The notes under the pieces were generated by a model. That model was not told where the DNA came from and ran no database searches. It worked only from the letters and a program-made list of their open reading frames with translations. Position numbers and translations under genes: made by a program. From assembly GCF_000717915.1 (NCBI RefSeq), contig NZ_JOCX01000020.1, positions 1 through 64,000 on the forward strand: DNA of 64,000 bases, read 5' to 3'. Below are positions 41,040 to 49,512 of this stretch, one piece after another (within the stretch, counting starts at the first letter, position 1; each line of letters starts with the position of its first letter). This DNA is from Streptomyces sp. NRRL S-244 (lineage in GTDB: Bacteria > Actinomycetota > Actinomycetes > Streptomycetales > Streptomycetaceae).

Positions 41040-43746
41040 TCAACTGCGATGGTGGCAAGAGGCCATCGTCGTGAGCCCAGCCGAGGCCCTCGCTCTGGAG
41101 ACTGCCGCGGGCCAGGACCAGCGGTTCGCCGAACTCGACGGGATGGCCGCGAGACTCCTGGAAGCCGCACTCAACGGGCAGCCGATCGTCAGAGTCACCC
41201 AGGCTAAGGGGCCTCAGACCTCCGACACCGTCGCCTTGGTGGGTCTCTCGCCGCACGAGGGCCTGATCTGCACGGACGTGTTTGGTGTCCAGGAGCAGCA
41301 GCGTCGGGGGGCCTGGTACCTACCGCAGAAGTTGTCTCTGAAGGCTGGTGTGGTGAACCTGCCGCATCTGATGCGACGGCGCGCGGCTCATGCGATGACG
41401 GTTACAGCGGACGACACTGCCAGGATCAGCGCCGTGGACAGCGCCGATCTGGTGTTGTTGTGGGCATTGTTGAACCCGTTGTTCGAAACGCTGATGGAGC
41501 CGGTCCGGATCCGGGCGGCAGGGCCGATCGGATCGGTTGAGGAACAGCGGCAGCTGTGGGGTGGGATCGAAAGCCGCTTCGCTCGCCTGGGTCTGGCTCC
41601 CGATGTCCTGGAGTGCTTCCGCTTCGGGGCCGGCTGGCACCGCCTGGACCGAGCTGGGCAACATCGCGCACGCCTTGATCTCTTGGACTCACTCGCCGCC
41701 AGCGACCTGTCGCAACTCGTCGCCCGTCATCGCATGACGCAGGTGCAGTCCCTCATGGAGGGCTTCGCCAAGAAGGCCAAGTCCGCCAAGGTCGGGACGG
41801 CCCTGGCGCGTCGCGTGCTGACGCGGGCCCTGCAGCCCGTCGTCTCCGGCTATTTCTCCGGCGACTGGCTCGCTGTGCTGGATTACCTGCAAGCGCCCCC
41901 TCATCCGGACGAGGAAGTCATTACCACGCTCCCCGAGCCTCGCCTGTACGTAGGCATGTCCTCCCAGGCGGCGGCCATGGCGACCGAGTCCGGGGTGGCC
42001 GAAGAAGAGATCCACGCAGTACTCGCCGCCTTCCTCGGGGGATCGTCTTCACTCTCCCCGATTGAAGAACGCAGTGACGCGCTGCGTGAGTGGTGGACGG
42101 CCTTCGACCAGGCTCACGCCATGCAAGCTCCGGGTATGCGCTCACTGTGGGGATTGGTCGACGAGGACCTCATGGCACTCTCTGGGAACGACCGTGGCCA
42201 CACTGTCCAGTTGTACCGAGACATCCTGCCCACCGCTGTGAACGAGCGCGTAGGCCAGTTGTGGGACACGATGACGCTTCAGCGCCATTCCCGCAGCATC
42301 GTGAGCAATCCACGGCCACACCAGCTGATGGCCGACGCCTTCGGCCCTGCAGTGGACTTCTGGCACGGGGTTGCCCTCACTGCCTGGTTCGTCTGTGAGG
42401 GCCCCTACTCGCGCACCTCTTTGTCCGGCGTCGGTGACTACTACAGACGTTCCCTCACCGAACTCCAGAGGGTCGGCTGTCCAGTCGACCCCTCCCTGTT
42501 CGAAGAGCTGCGTACCGCAGAACAGCACCTGGGGCCGGAGGAGAGGATCACGAGGGACAGGGGGTTCTCGGACGGCACGCCCTTCGGTGACATCACCGTG
42601 TCCTCGGGCATCGGCTACTCCACTCGTCGTGAGGGCTTCGAGGGCGTGCGCGACATCGTGACACGGCACCGCCGAGCATGGGCTGAGAAACACCTCGACG
42701 ACTACCTCCGGCAGCGCTGGCGCACCGAGCTGGAAGATGTGGCCGGTGCCCATCACAGGTTCGTCGCCGCCAAGGGCCGTCCGCCCACCCTGATCCAGTT
42801 CGCCCAGTTCGCCACCACTGCGGCGAATCGCTGGACCGGCGGTGACCTGGGTTCCGTGTACACGGCCATCGGGGAGCCGGCCGCAGCCGAGCAGCACCGG
42901 CCCACCCGTCTGTTGACCTGCGACGGTTATGACTTCGCCCGCAGGGTCTACGACGCGTTGGGCGGCAAGTCTCTCGACCACGACACCTGGATGAACGACC
43001 CGGATGAGTCGCGTCGGCAGTGGCAACTGAGCCGATTGGCCACGGAGAGCCTGCGCTATGTCCAGCTCCATGAGGCACTCGGTGAACCGCCCACCGCGAA
43101 GCAGTTCGGCGCACAGCGCATGACCTGGCCCTGGCCAGGAGAAGAATCCGAAGGCTGGCCGGTTCTCCAGAGCGCGATCAGTACACTCACAACCTCAACC
43201 CCTCCGGTGGTCGCAGATCAGACTGCGGGCAATCTCCGTGCAGGTCCAGTGCAACAACTGGCCAAGGGAGGCAACGCCCCACTGCAGACAGCTCCCGTCA
43301 CCGTGCGCATCATCGCCACCGGAGCGCCCGTCGACGTATCTGCAGTGCTGCTCGCCGCCAACGGCAAAGTGCGCAACGACAACGATCTGGTCTTCTACAA
43401 CCATCCTCAGCAGGACGGCGTCCGAGCCGACGGCGACACGGTCACGGCCGTCCTGGGCAGTGTCCCCGATGCCGTCAGGAGCATCGCCGTCGTCGTCAAT
43501 ATCGACCTCGAGGCCCAACCCACCGCCGTCTTCGACCAGCACACCACCTGGCGGGCCGAGGCTACCCAACTGTCAGGGAACCTCCTGTCGTTCGAGCCGG
43601 AGCCCTTCGCATCGGGCGAAACGGTCACCGTCGCGATGGAGCTCTACCGGCACTCCGACGGATGGAAGGCCCGCGCCGTCGGGCAGGGCTACGACACCGG
43701 ACTGGCTGGCCTGGCCACCGACTACGGCATCGACGTCGAGTCCTGA
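41029..43746 (+). CDS. Large protein with a C-terminal TerD domain
   Basis: The 905-residue protein starts at a GTG (GAGGAGG 9 nt upstream) inside the 3' end of the helicase gene. Residues up to about 755 match nothing that I recognise; they are mostly helical, with short conserved-looking Trp-rich spots such as LREWWTAFDQAH. The last 145 residues (about 759-905) are a TerD-like domain: APVDVSAVLLAANGKVRND, DLVFYNHPQQDGV and MELYRHSDGWKARAVGQGYDTGLAGLATDYGIDV. TerD domains bind calcium and occur in tellurite/phage-stress systems. Large TerD fusions in operon with a nuclease-helicase suggest a sensor or effector scaffold at membranes. The function is inference. Confidence 0.8.
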   Translation: MASDQLRWWQEAIVVSPAEALALETAAGQDQRFAELDGMAARLLEAALNGQPIVRVTQAKGPQTSDTVALVGLSPHEGLICTDVFGVQEQQRRGAWYLPQKLSLKAGVVNLPHLMRRRAAHAMTVTADDTARISAVDSADLVLLWALLNPLFETLMEPVRIRAAGPIGSVEEQRQLWGGIESRFARLGLAPDVLECFRFGAGWHRLDRAGQHRARLDLLDSLAASDLSQLVARHRMTQVQSLMEGFAKKAKSAKVGTALARRVLTRALQPVVSGYFSGDWLAVLDYLQAPPHPDEEVITTLPEPRLYVGMSSQAAAMATESGVAEEEIHAVLAAFLGGSSSLSPIEERSDALREWWTAFDQAHAMQAPGMRSLWGLVDEDLMALSGNDRGHTVQLYRDILPTAVNERVGQLWDTMTLQRHSRSIVSNPRPHQLMADAFGPAVDFWHGVALTAWFVCEGPYSRTSLSGVGDYYRRSLTELQRVGCPVDPSLFEELRTAEQHLGPEERITRDRGFSDGTPFGDITVSSGIGYSTRREGFEGVRDIVTRHRRAWAEKHLDDYLRQRWRTELEDVAGAHHRFVAAKGRPPTLIQFAQFATTAANRWTGGDLGSVYTAIGEPAAAEQHRPTRLLTCDGYDFARRVYDALGGKSLDHDTWMNDPDESRRQWQLSRLATESLRYVQLHEALGEPPTAKQFGAQRMTWPWPGEESEGWPVLQSAISTLTTSTPPVVADQTAGNLRAGPVQQLAKGGNAPLQTAPVTVRIIATGAPVDVSAVLLAANGKVRNDNDLVFYNHPQQDGVRADGDTVTAVLGSVPDAVRSIAVVVNIDLEAQPTAVFDQHTTWRAEATQLSGNLLSFEPEPFASGETVTVAMELYRHSDGWKARAVGQGYDTGLAGLATDYGIDVES

Positions 43747-44028
43747 GCTGCCCGCCGGCGCCACGTTCAGCGGCCGCCGCCGACGGGCTCCGGCCAGCCG
43801 AAGAGTCCGGTGGCGCCGCACACGCCAATCTCAGGCATGGGCGCTCCCTGCGCCCGGCGGGCTCCAGGTCCGGGGGGACCGGGTCACGCAGCGGCGGACT
43901 TGGGCGGGTAGTTGGGGGTGCGCCAGAACCGGTCGGCCATCCAGGCTTGTCGGTGTCGAGAATGAGCACCACAAACAAGCACGCGCTGTCCGCTCAATCG
44001 GTTCAGGCAGCGTGCGGCGGATCCGACG

Positions 44029-44311
44029 ATGGCACACCGGGCCGTCGACGACTTTCGGCGTGCACTGCTCGCCAAGGACGAGAAGCTACTGGCAGCGGTG
44101 GGACGGCAGGACTTCAGGCTGGTGCACGGGCCCCGTTACCCGGCCTGCGGACGTTTCTCGATCGGATCTGGTCGGCGAGATCGCAGAACATCTCTCGCCA
44201 TCTTCAGAAGACTCCAGCCGTGTGCAGATATGCGTGATCACAGGCCTATCGGAACTGGGTAAATCGATCCCGTCCGTCGCCAGCCTATTCGGACGGACCT
44301 CAAGTAGACGT
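44029..44311 (+). pseudogene. Decayed remnant of a STAND-type ATPase gene
   Basis: One frame near 44040-44140 reads RAVDDFRRALLAKDEKLLAAVGRQDFRLVHGP, and a second frame near 44150-44300 reads DLVGEIAEHLS and VQICVITGLSELGKS, the latter like an NB-ARC P-loop (VITGxGGxGKS) with the GG changed. The two parts need a frame change and no full gene surrounds them. The flanking 43747-44028 and 44312-44477 bases show nothing recognisable. It probably represents a lost relative of the intact STAND gene that follows. Confidence 0.4.
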
Positions 44312-44477
44312 CCGGGGCCGACGATTCAGCCACCATCCGGTGCCCGGAGCGGATGCCCTGAGGTCTCGGCGATGGCGTCCTGCGGGGGCACTGTGGCCCG
44401 AAGGCCGTGCCAAGTAGGATGAGCGCACACTGAGTGGTGCGCAGCGAGCAAGACAAACAGGTGCTGCTGTCTGCGGA

Positions 44478-47090
44478 ATGAGGAGGGGCGGGGACAAGTT
44501 GATTTCCTCCATGCCTGCGGCAGTCGGCGTGCCTCTCATCAACTTCCGGGCGCACGAGCTCCGTACCGGCAGCGTGGACGGAGCCCGCGCCGAGTTCGAG
44601 AAGATGATCGCGGAGCTGGCCGGGGCCACGACTCCGAACGTCCGCAGAATCGAGGCCAATCCCGGGGACTGGGGCGTGGACGCGTTCGCCGGAGACCTCG
44701 GCGGTGCGATCGCCGTGTGGCAGTGCAAATACTTCATGCCTGTGACTACCACAAGCCACTCACAGCAGATCCGAGAGTCCTTCGCCCAGGCGCTGAAGGC
44801 GGCGCAAGCCAACGGTCACACGATTACGGAGTGGGTGCTGTGCATCCCTTCCTGCATGGACGGTCCCGCGGCGAAATGGTGGGACGGGTGGAAGAAGCGA
44901 ACTGAGCAGGGCCACGGTGTCGTGCTTCGGTTGTGGGACGAAACGGAGCTGATGCGCAGGCTTCACAGTCCCGAGGGCGACCCGGTGCGTCGGGCTTACT
45001 TCGAGCCCAGGGGCACTTCCGTGGAGTTGGTGGACAAGGTGTCGAACGTGCGATCCGGGCTGTTCATAGGCCGGGCGGGTGAACTCCGCGCGCTGGACGC
45101 GGCGTTCTCCGAGGCGGGTCACGCCGTGGTCCACACGGTGCACGGTCTGGGCGGGGTCGGGAAATCGGCGCTTGCAGCGCACTGGGCAGCGGGCCGGCCC
45201 GAGGCAGTGCGGTGGTGGATCACCGCCGACAGTACGTCCGCTGTGGATGCCGGGTTGGCCGCGCTTGCACGGGCCCTTCACCCTAGGCTGACCAGCCAAC
45301 CCGCCGAGGAACAGACCGAGACCGTAATGCGGTGGCTTGCCACGCACGACCAGTGGCTGCTGGTGCTCGACAATGTCGAGGACCCGGCCCATATCCGTCC
45401 ACTGCTGGACCGGATCCCGGGTGGCCTGGTCCTGATCACCAGCCGTCGGGCGACCGGTTGGCACCACGATGCCACAAGCAGCCGACTCGGCACCCTCTCT
45501 CCGACCGACGCCGTAGAACTGTTCGCCCGGGTCCTCACCCACCACGGGCCACGGGAGACTGGCGGAGCGAACGCTCTGTGCGAGGAACTCGGATATCTAG
45601 CACTGGCCGTGGAGCAGGCCGCCGCGTACTGCGCCGAGACAGGCATCACCCCGCGCGACTACCTGGGCATGTTGGCTGAGCATCCTGCGACGGTGTTCGC
45701 CGCCGGCCCCGAGGGCAGCGAGTCCGACCGCACCGTAGCCCTAATCTGGCGCCTAACCCTCGACCGTCTGACCGACACCCCACTGGCTGGGGACATCCAA
45801 CGCATCCTGGCCTGGTACTCCCCCGACCGCATTCCCCGCGACCTCCTCGACGCTCTCGCAGAGCCGCCGGAACGCGCGACCGCGATCGGCCGGCTCATCG
45901 CCTACAGCATGGTCGTCGACAACCACGACGGCACCCTGTCCGTCCACCGCCTCGTCCAGGCCCTTGCACGCACCGCAGACCCTCGCGACCCCCACCGCCG
46001 CACCGCCGCCATCAACCAAGCCCGCGGGCAAGCCACAACCCTCCTGGCAAATGCCTTCCCCACCGAACTCGACCAGCCCCGAAATTGGCCGCGCTTCCGA
46101 GCGCTCCTGCCTCACAGCGACACCCTCACCAGCCTGCACACCCCCGACCACGACACCGTTCACACCGCCCGTATCCTCAACTGCGCCGCAGTGTTCCGGC
46201 AGGCGCAGGGCTTACCGGCCGCAATCGTTCCCACCTTCGAGCGCGTGCTCGACATCCGCGAGCGGGTTCTCGGTAGTGACCATCCCCACACTCTGATCTC
46301 TCGCAACAATTTGGCATACGCATATCAAGAGGCAGGCCAGCCGGGCCGCGCGATTCCGTTGTACGAACGGACCTTGAGAGAGTTCGAGCGTGTGTTGGGC
46401 GACGAACACCCCGACACGATGATGACCAGCAACAACCTTGCGGGCGCGCACCAGAAAGCGGGCGACATACGCCGCGCGATCCAGCTCTTCGAGCGCACTC
46501 TGCAAGACCGGGAGCGGGTGCTGGGTAAGCGCGCCCCCGACACTCTGGTCTCGCGCAACAACCTGGCGGCCGCATACCAAGAGGCGGGCGACGTGAACCG
46601 GGCCATCCCGGTATTGGAGCGCTCATTGGAAGAGTGTGAGCGGGTCCTGGGCGACGACCACCCGACCACGCTGACCTTCAGTAACAACCTGGCCGCCGCC
46701 TACCAGGAGGCGGGCGACGCGGACCACTCGATCCTGCTGTACGAACGCACCCTAGAAATCTGCGAGCGGGTGCTGGGCAAAGACCACCCCACCACCATCA
46801 TTTCCCGCGAGGACCTCGCTGCCGCCTACCGGGCTGCAGGTGACCTGGACCGCGCGATCACACTGCACAAGCGCACCCTGCACGGCCAGGAGCAGGAACT
46901 GGGCCAAGACCACCCCAACACCCTGGCCTCACGTAGCAACCTCGCGCTCCTATACGCGGCTGCGGGCGACCTGAATCGCGCGACCCGGCTGTACGAAGTC
47001 CTCCTGAAGGACTGCGAGCGGGTACTGAGGTCGGGGGATCCGGTGACCGCTCAAGTGCGAGCGAACCTGGAACGCGTGCGGTCCATGTAG
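44478..47090 (+). CDS. Nuclease-STAND NTPase-TPR protein (Avs-like)
   Basis: The 870-residue protein has three parts. Residues about 25-170 look like a PD-(D/E)xK (Mrr-like) nuclease, with GDWGVDAF (about 62-69) and AVWQCKYF (QCK near 82). Residues about 190-510 are an NB-ARC/STAND NTPase, with P-loop VHGLGGVGKSALA (about 221-233), Walker B WLLVLDNVED (about 292) and LVLITSRRA. Residues about 586-865 are seven 42-residue TPR repeats of the kinesin-light-chain type, each with a pattern like ERVLGxDHPxTL...NNLAxAYQEAGD. Avs-type anti-phage NTPases share this order: the repeats sense a phage protein, the NTPase oligomerises and the nuclease cuts. The ATG at 44478 lacks a clear ribosome site; a TTG at 44499 or ATG at 44511 may be used. 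Confidence 0.85.
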   Translation: MRRGGDKLISSMPAAVGVPLINFRAHELRTGSVDGARAEFEKMIAELAGATTPNVRRIEANPGDWGVDAFAGDLGGAIAVWQCKYFMPVTTTSHSQQIRESFAQALKAAQANGHTITEWVLCIPSCMDGPAAKWWDGWKKRTEQGHGVVLRLWDETELMRRLHSPEGDPVRRAYFEPRGTSVELVDKVSNVRSGLFIGRAGELRALDAAFSEAGHAVVHTVHGLGGVGKSALAAHWAAGRPEAVRWWITADSTSAVDAGLAALARALHPRLTSQPAEEQTETVMRWLATHDQWLLVLDNVEDPAHIRPLLDRIPGGLVLITSRRATGWHHDATSSRLGTLSPTDAVELFARVLTHHGPRETGGANALCEELGYLALAVEQAAAYCAETGITPRDYLGMLAEHPATVFAAGPEGSESDRTVALIWRLTLDRLTDTPLAGDIQRILAWYSPDRIPRDLLDALAEPPERATAIGRLIAYSMVVDNHDGTLSVHRLVQALARTADPRDPHRRTAAINQARGQATTLLANAFPTELDQPRNWPRFRALLPHSDTLTSLHTPDHDTVHTARILNCAAVFRQAQGLPAAIVPTFERVLDIRERVLGSDHPHTLISRNNLAYAYQEAGQPGRAIPLYERTLREFERVLGDEHPDTMMTSNNLAGAHQKAGDIRRAIQLFERTLQDRERVLGKRAPDTLVSRNNLAAAYQEAGDVNRAIPVLERSLEECERVLGDDHPTTLTFSNNLAAAYQEAGDADHSILLYERTLEICERVLGKDHPTTIISREDLAAAYRAAGDLDRAITLHKRTLHGQEQELGQDHPNTLASRSNLALLYAAAGDLNRATRLYEVLLKDCERVLRSGDPVTAQVRANLERVRSM

Positions 47091-48003
47091 TCATCGCACA
47101 TCCTTCGCCAATCCACCTCGGGTGGTCCGACCGCCAGCAGCCATCAACCGGGACGGAGCGAGCCCACCCCCGCGAGGAGACGCGGGTCGCGATCCCTCGC
47201 CGCCACACCCCGCGCCAGCCGAACATCCGCGTATATGGACCATCCGCGACCGCATCGGCCGCCACTGGGTCGTCCACCCCTGGGCACTCGCGGACGACCG
47301 TCCGGGCGCTGGCAGGCAATCACCGGCGCTACAGACCCTCCCGCGGAACCGCACCCGGCGACGAAGAGACCCTTCGCCGAGGAGGACCTGGACGCCTCTG
47401 CCGCTACGGCGAGGGGGCTTCTTCACCAGCGACCCACGTCCGGGCGGGAGTCGACATCGGCTACCGGCCTTCGCACCTTCGATCACGTCGAAGGGAGCCT
47501 AACGACGGCCAGGGTGTGCGCCACCTCGATGCACCACTACGGCCCCCGCAGCCCAAAGTCTGCTCGACCTCCCGCAGCGGCTGACCGTCGACAACGCCCA
47601 AAACATTCGGATCCGCCTCGGTCAGCACGCTACTCTGTCGTTGTCTCATCTCCACAAAAAGCGGCCGCCGCGGACCGACGGGTGCCTACCGAATCTGGAT
47701 CGATGATCTCGTCGTCCCATATGGCACCGCGGCCTGGCTTGCTGCAGGACCCGAAGGTGTGCCACGAACTGCGGATCACACAGAGATTCAGACGTATCTG
47801 AGTCGGCCCATCGACGTCACCCAGAGGTGAACCAGAGTCAGCATTCGTCCTGGCACACCCTGACGCGAACGGCCACACCTGAGAATCAGGCTGGAGGCGC
47901 CGACCGGCTTCTGGCTTCGTTGAAAGGTGTTGAGAACGCGCAGAGGTCCAGGCCTCGCCTCCTCTCGACGAGGCCCGGACTCGCATCCCGAATGCTCACA
48001 TAG
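47091..48003. other. Gene-poor right end of the element
   Basis: Over 900 bp have no recognisable gene. Open frames exist on both strands, but none carries a family motif or good start site. One frame near 47665-47830 gives a more protein-like stretch (YRIWIDDLVVPYGTAAWL) without a start codon, which may be a fragment of a lost gene. It lies between the STAND gene and the element-encoded end of pirin. Confidence 0.4.
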
Positions 48004-48969
48004 TCAACGCACACGACCCCGTGGTTTCAACTGAGTTGGGGGAATCTCGGGGGCCGGGATCGAGGGCCCGTCGTAGCCTTTGACCTCGCCGAATCGGGTT
48101 CCGTTCATCCAGTCCTCACGGGCCTGAACGACCTCTTCATGACTCCTGGCGACCCAGTTCCAGAACATCACGATCTCCTCCTCGAACGGTTCGCCGCCCA
48201 GGAGCATCAGGGCCGCGTCCGAGGTCGCGCGCAGGGGGAGTTCCGTGCGGCCGCAGCCGAGGTAGAGCATCGAGCCCGGGAGGACCGGGACGCCGTCCAC
48301 GTGGGCCTCCCCCGCCATCGACAGCACCGCGTACTCGAAGTCCGGGTCGAGCGGGAGCCGGGTCTCCGTGCCCGCCGCGAGCGCCAGGTCAGCGCCGACG
48401 ATCGGGCTGTACGCCGTGCCCGGCGAGGTCGCCGTGTCCAGGGTGCCCAGGATGACCGTCGCCGTCAGGCCCGGGGCGGTCACCTGCGGGAGCTCCGCGT
48501 GGTGCTGGAAATGGGGCTCCACATTGCGGTGCTCGTCCGGGAGGGCCACCCACAGCTGGGCCCCGTGCAGGATGCGGCCGTGCGAGCGCGGGCTCTCCTC
48601 CGAGTGGCTGATCCCGCGGCCGGAGGTCATCAGGCCGAGCTCGCGCGGCCGGATCGTCTCGAGGCTGCCCACGCTGTCCCGGTGCAGCACCTCGCCGTCG
48701 TGCAGCCAGCTCACCGTCTGGAGCCCGGAGTGGGGGTGCGGGGCGACCTGCATGCCGGGCTCGCCCGCGATGTCGTCCGGGCCGTAGTGGTCGACGAAGC
48801 ACCAGGCGCCCACCATGCGGCGGCCCAGGTTCGGCAGGAGTCGGCGGACCTCGGTGGATTCCCCGAGCTTGACCGTGCGCGGGCTGAGGAGCTCGCGCAC
48901 GGGTTCGGCCACGACGAAGCCGCGGCCGCCGCAGGCGGAGAGAGCGGGCTGGCGATCGAGATTGCTCAT
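48004..48969 (-). CDS. Pirin-family protein, 3' end supplied by the integrated element
   Basis: The 321-residue protein is a bicupin of the pirin family. The N-terminal cupin has VDHYGPDDI, APHPHSGLQTVSWLHDGEV and SGRGISHSEE, which contain the metal-binding His/Glu set typical of pirin. The second cupin is less conserved. Pirins act as quercetinases or redox/regulatory iron proteins. The att core at 48154-48168 lies at MFWNW, about residue 268. All codons after it differ from the displaced host copy at 36828-36992 in many third positions and some residues, so this is a hybrid gene, host for the first 5/6 and element for the rest. The frame is preserved. No strong ribosome site is evident upstream of the ATG. 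Confidence 0.9.
   Translation of the reverse strand: MSNLDRQPALSACGGRGFVVAEPVRELLSPRTVKLGESTEVRRLLPNLGRRMVGAWCFVDHYGPDDIAGEPGMQVAPHPHSGLQTVSWLHDGEVLHRDSVGSLETIRPRELGLMTSGRGISHSEESPRSHGRILHGAQLWVALPDEHRNVEPHFQHHAELPQVTAPGLTATVILGTLDTATSPGTAYSPIVGADLALAAGTETRLPLDPDFEYAVLSMAGEAHVDGVPVLPGSMLYLGCGRTELPLRATSDAALMLLGGEPFEEEIVMFWNWVARSHEEVVQAREDWMNGTRFGEVKGYDGPSIPAPEIPPTQLKPRGRVR
48154..48168. repeat. Right attachment-site core (15-bp direct repeat)
   Basis: CCAGTTCCAGAACAT, identical to 36978-36992, lies inside the intact pirin gene and encodes MFWNW on the minus strand. To its right is host sequence, to its left the element-derived 3' end. Confidence 0.85.
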
Positions 48970-49076
48970 ACCCCACAACTTAGTACCGACACCGGCGCCG
49001 CGTTCGGTGGAATGTCCGGCCGCCCTCACGTGTTGGGGCAGGCGGACACACCACCTGAACGGCGGAAGGGATCTCG

Positions 49077-49427
49077 ATGAACGCGCCGACGACGTACTTC
49101 GAGCACGGCACGGCGGCCGAGCGCTGGGAGCGCGCCCGGCTCTTCTTCGACGCGAAGGAGTACACGACGGCCGCGAACATCCTGGAGGCGCTGGCCGGCG
49201 AGGCCCCCGAGCAGCTCGCGCCCCGGCTGCTGCTGGCCCGCGCCTACTACCACTCCGCCCGGCTCTCCCGCGCCGAGCACGAGCTCCGCGCCATCCTCGA
49301 GCGCTGGCCGGTGGAGGATTACGCGCAGCTGATGCTCGGCCGGACGCTGGAGCGCCAGGGCCGGGCCGAAGAAGCCCGCCCCCACCTGCGGATGGCCGCC
49401 GCGATGGCGGGCGAGTTCCCCGAGTAG
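49077..49427 (+). CDS. Small TPR protein
   Basis: The 116-residue protein comprises two to three tetratricopeptide-like helical hairpins: ERARLFFDAKEYTTAANILEALAGEAPEQL, LLLARAYYHSARLSRAEHELRAIL and LMLGRTLERQGRAEEARPHLRMA. TPR proteins of this size mediate protein binding; no enzymatic domain is present. The ATG follows GGAAGGG. It diverges from pirin across about 110 bp. A strong hairpin follows at 49459. Confidence 0.85.
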   Translation: MNAPTTYFEHGTAAERWERARLFFDAKEYTTAANILEALAGEAPEQLAPRLLLARAYYHSARLSRAEHELRAILERWPVEDYAQLMLGRTLERQGRAEEARPHLRMAAAMAGEFPE

Positions 49428-49458
49428 CACCGCAGGTGGTGCCCCGAGTAGCCCACCG

Positions 49459-49484
49459 CCCGGCCCCGTGTGTGCGGGGCCGGG
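49459..49484 (+). terminator. Hairpin downstream of the TPR gene
   Basis: CCCGGCCCCG at 49459-49468 pairs perfectly with CGGGGCCGGG at 49475-49484 around a 6-nt loop, 32 bp past the TPR stop and just before the rlmG start. Confidence 0.85.
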
Positions 49485-49512
49485 CCGCAGCCTCGGTTAG
49501 CCTGGGGTCACG

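Larger units (their letters stand above)
36993..48153. mobile_element. Integrative element in the pirin gene, carrying defence cargo
   Basis: Bounded by the 15-bp repeats at 36978-36992 and 48154-48168. It contains a tyrosine integrase at the left end, a three-gene nuclease-helicase/TerD operon, a STAND-NTPase gene with a decayed relative, and about 900 bp without genes near the right end. It also carries its own version of the last 50 codons of pirin, so the target gene stays intact after insertion. No replication, transfer or excisionase gene was recognised. Third-position base use inside is more mixed than in the neighbours. Confidence 0.82.

Noticed and set aside
47091..48003. Open frames as genes at the right end of the element
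   Set aside because: None shows a family motif, a good ribosome site or convincing codon use on either strand.
36993..48153. Element interpreted as a composite transposon
   Set aside because: No transposase or terminal inverted repeats were seen; the only recombinase is a tyrosine integrase and the boundaries are a direct repeat in a coding target.
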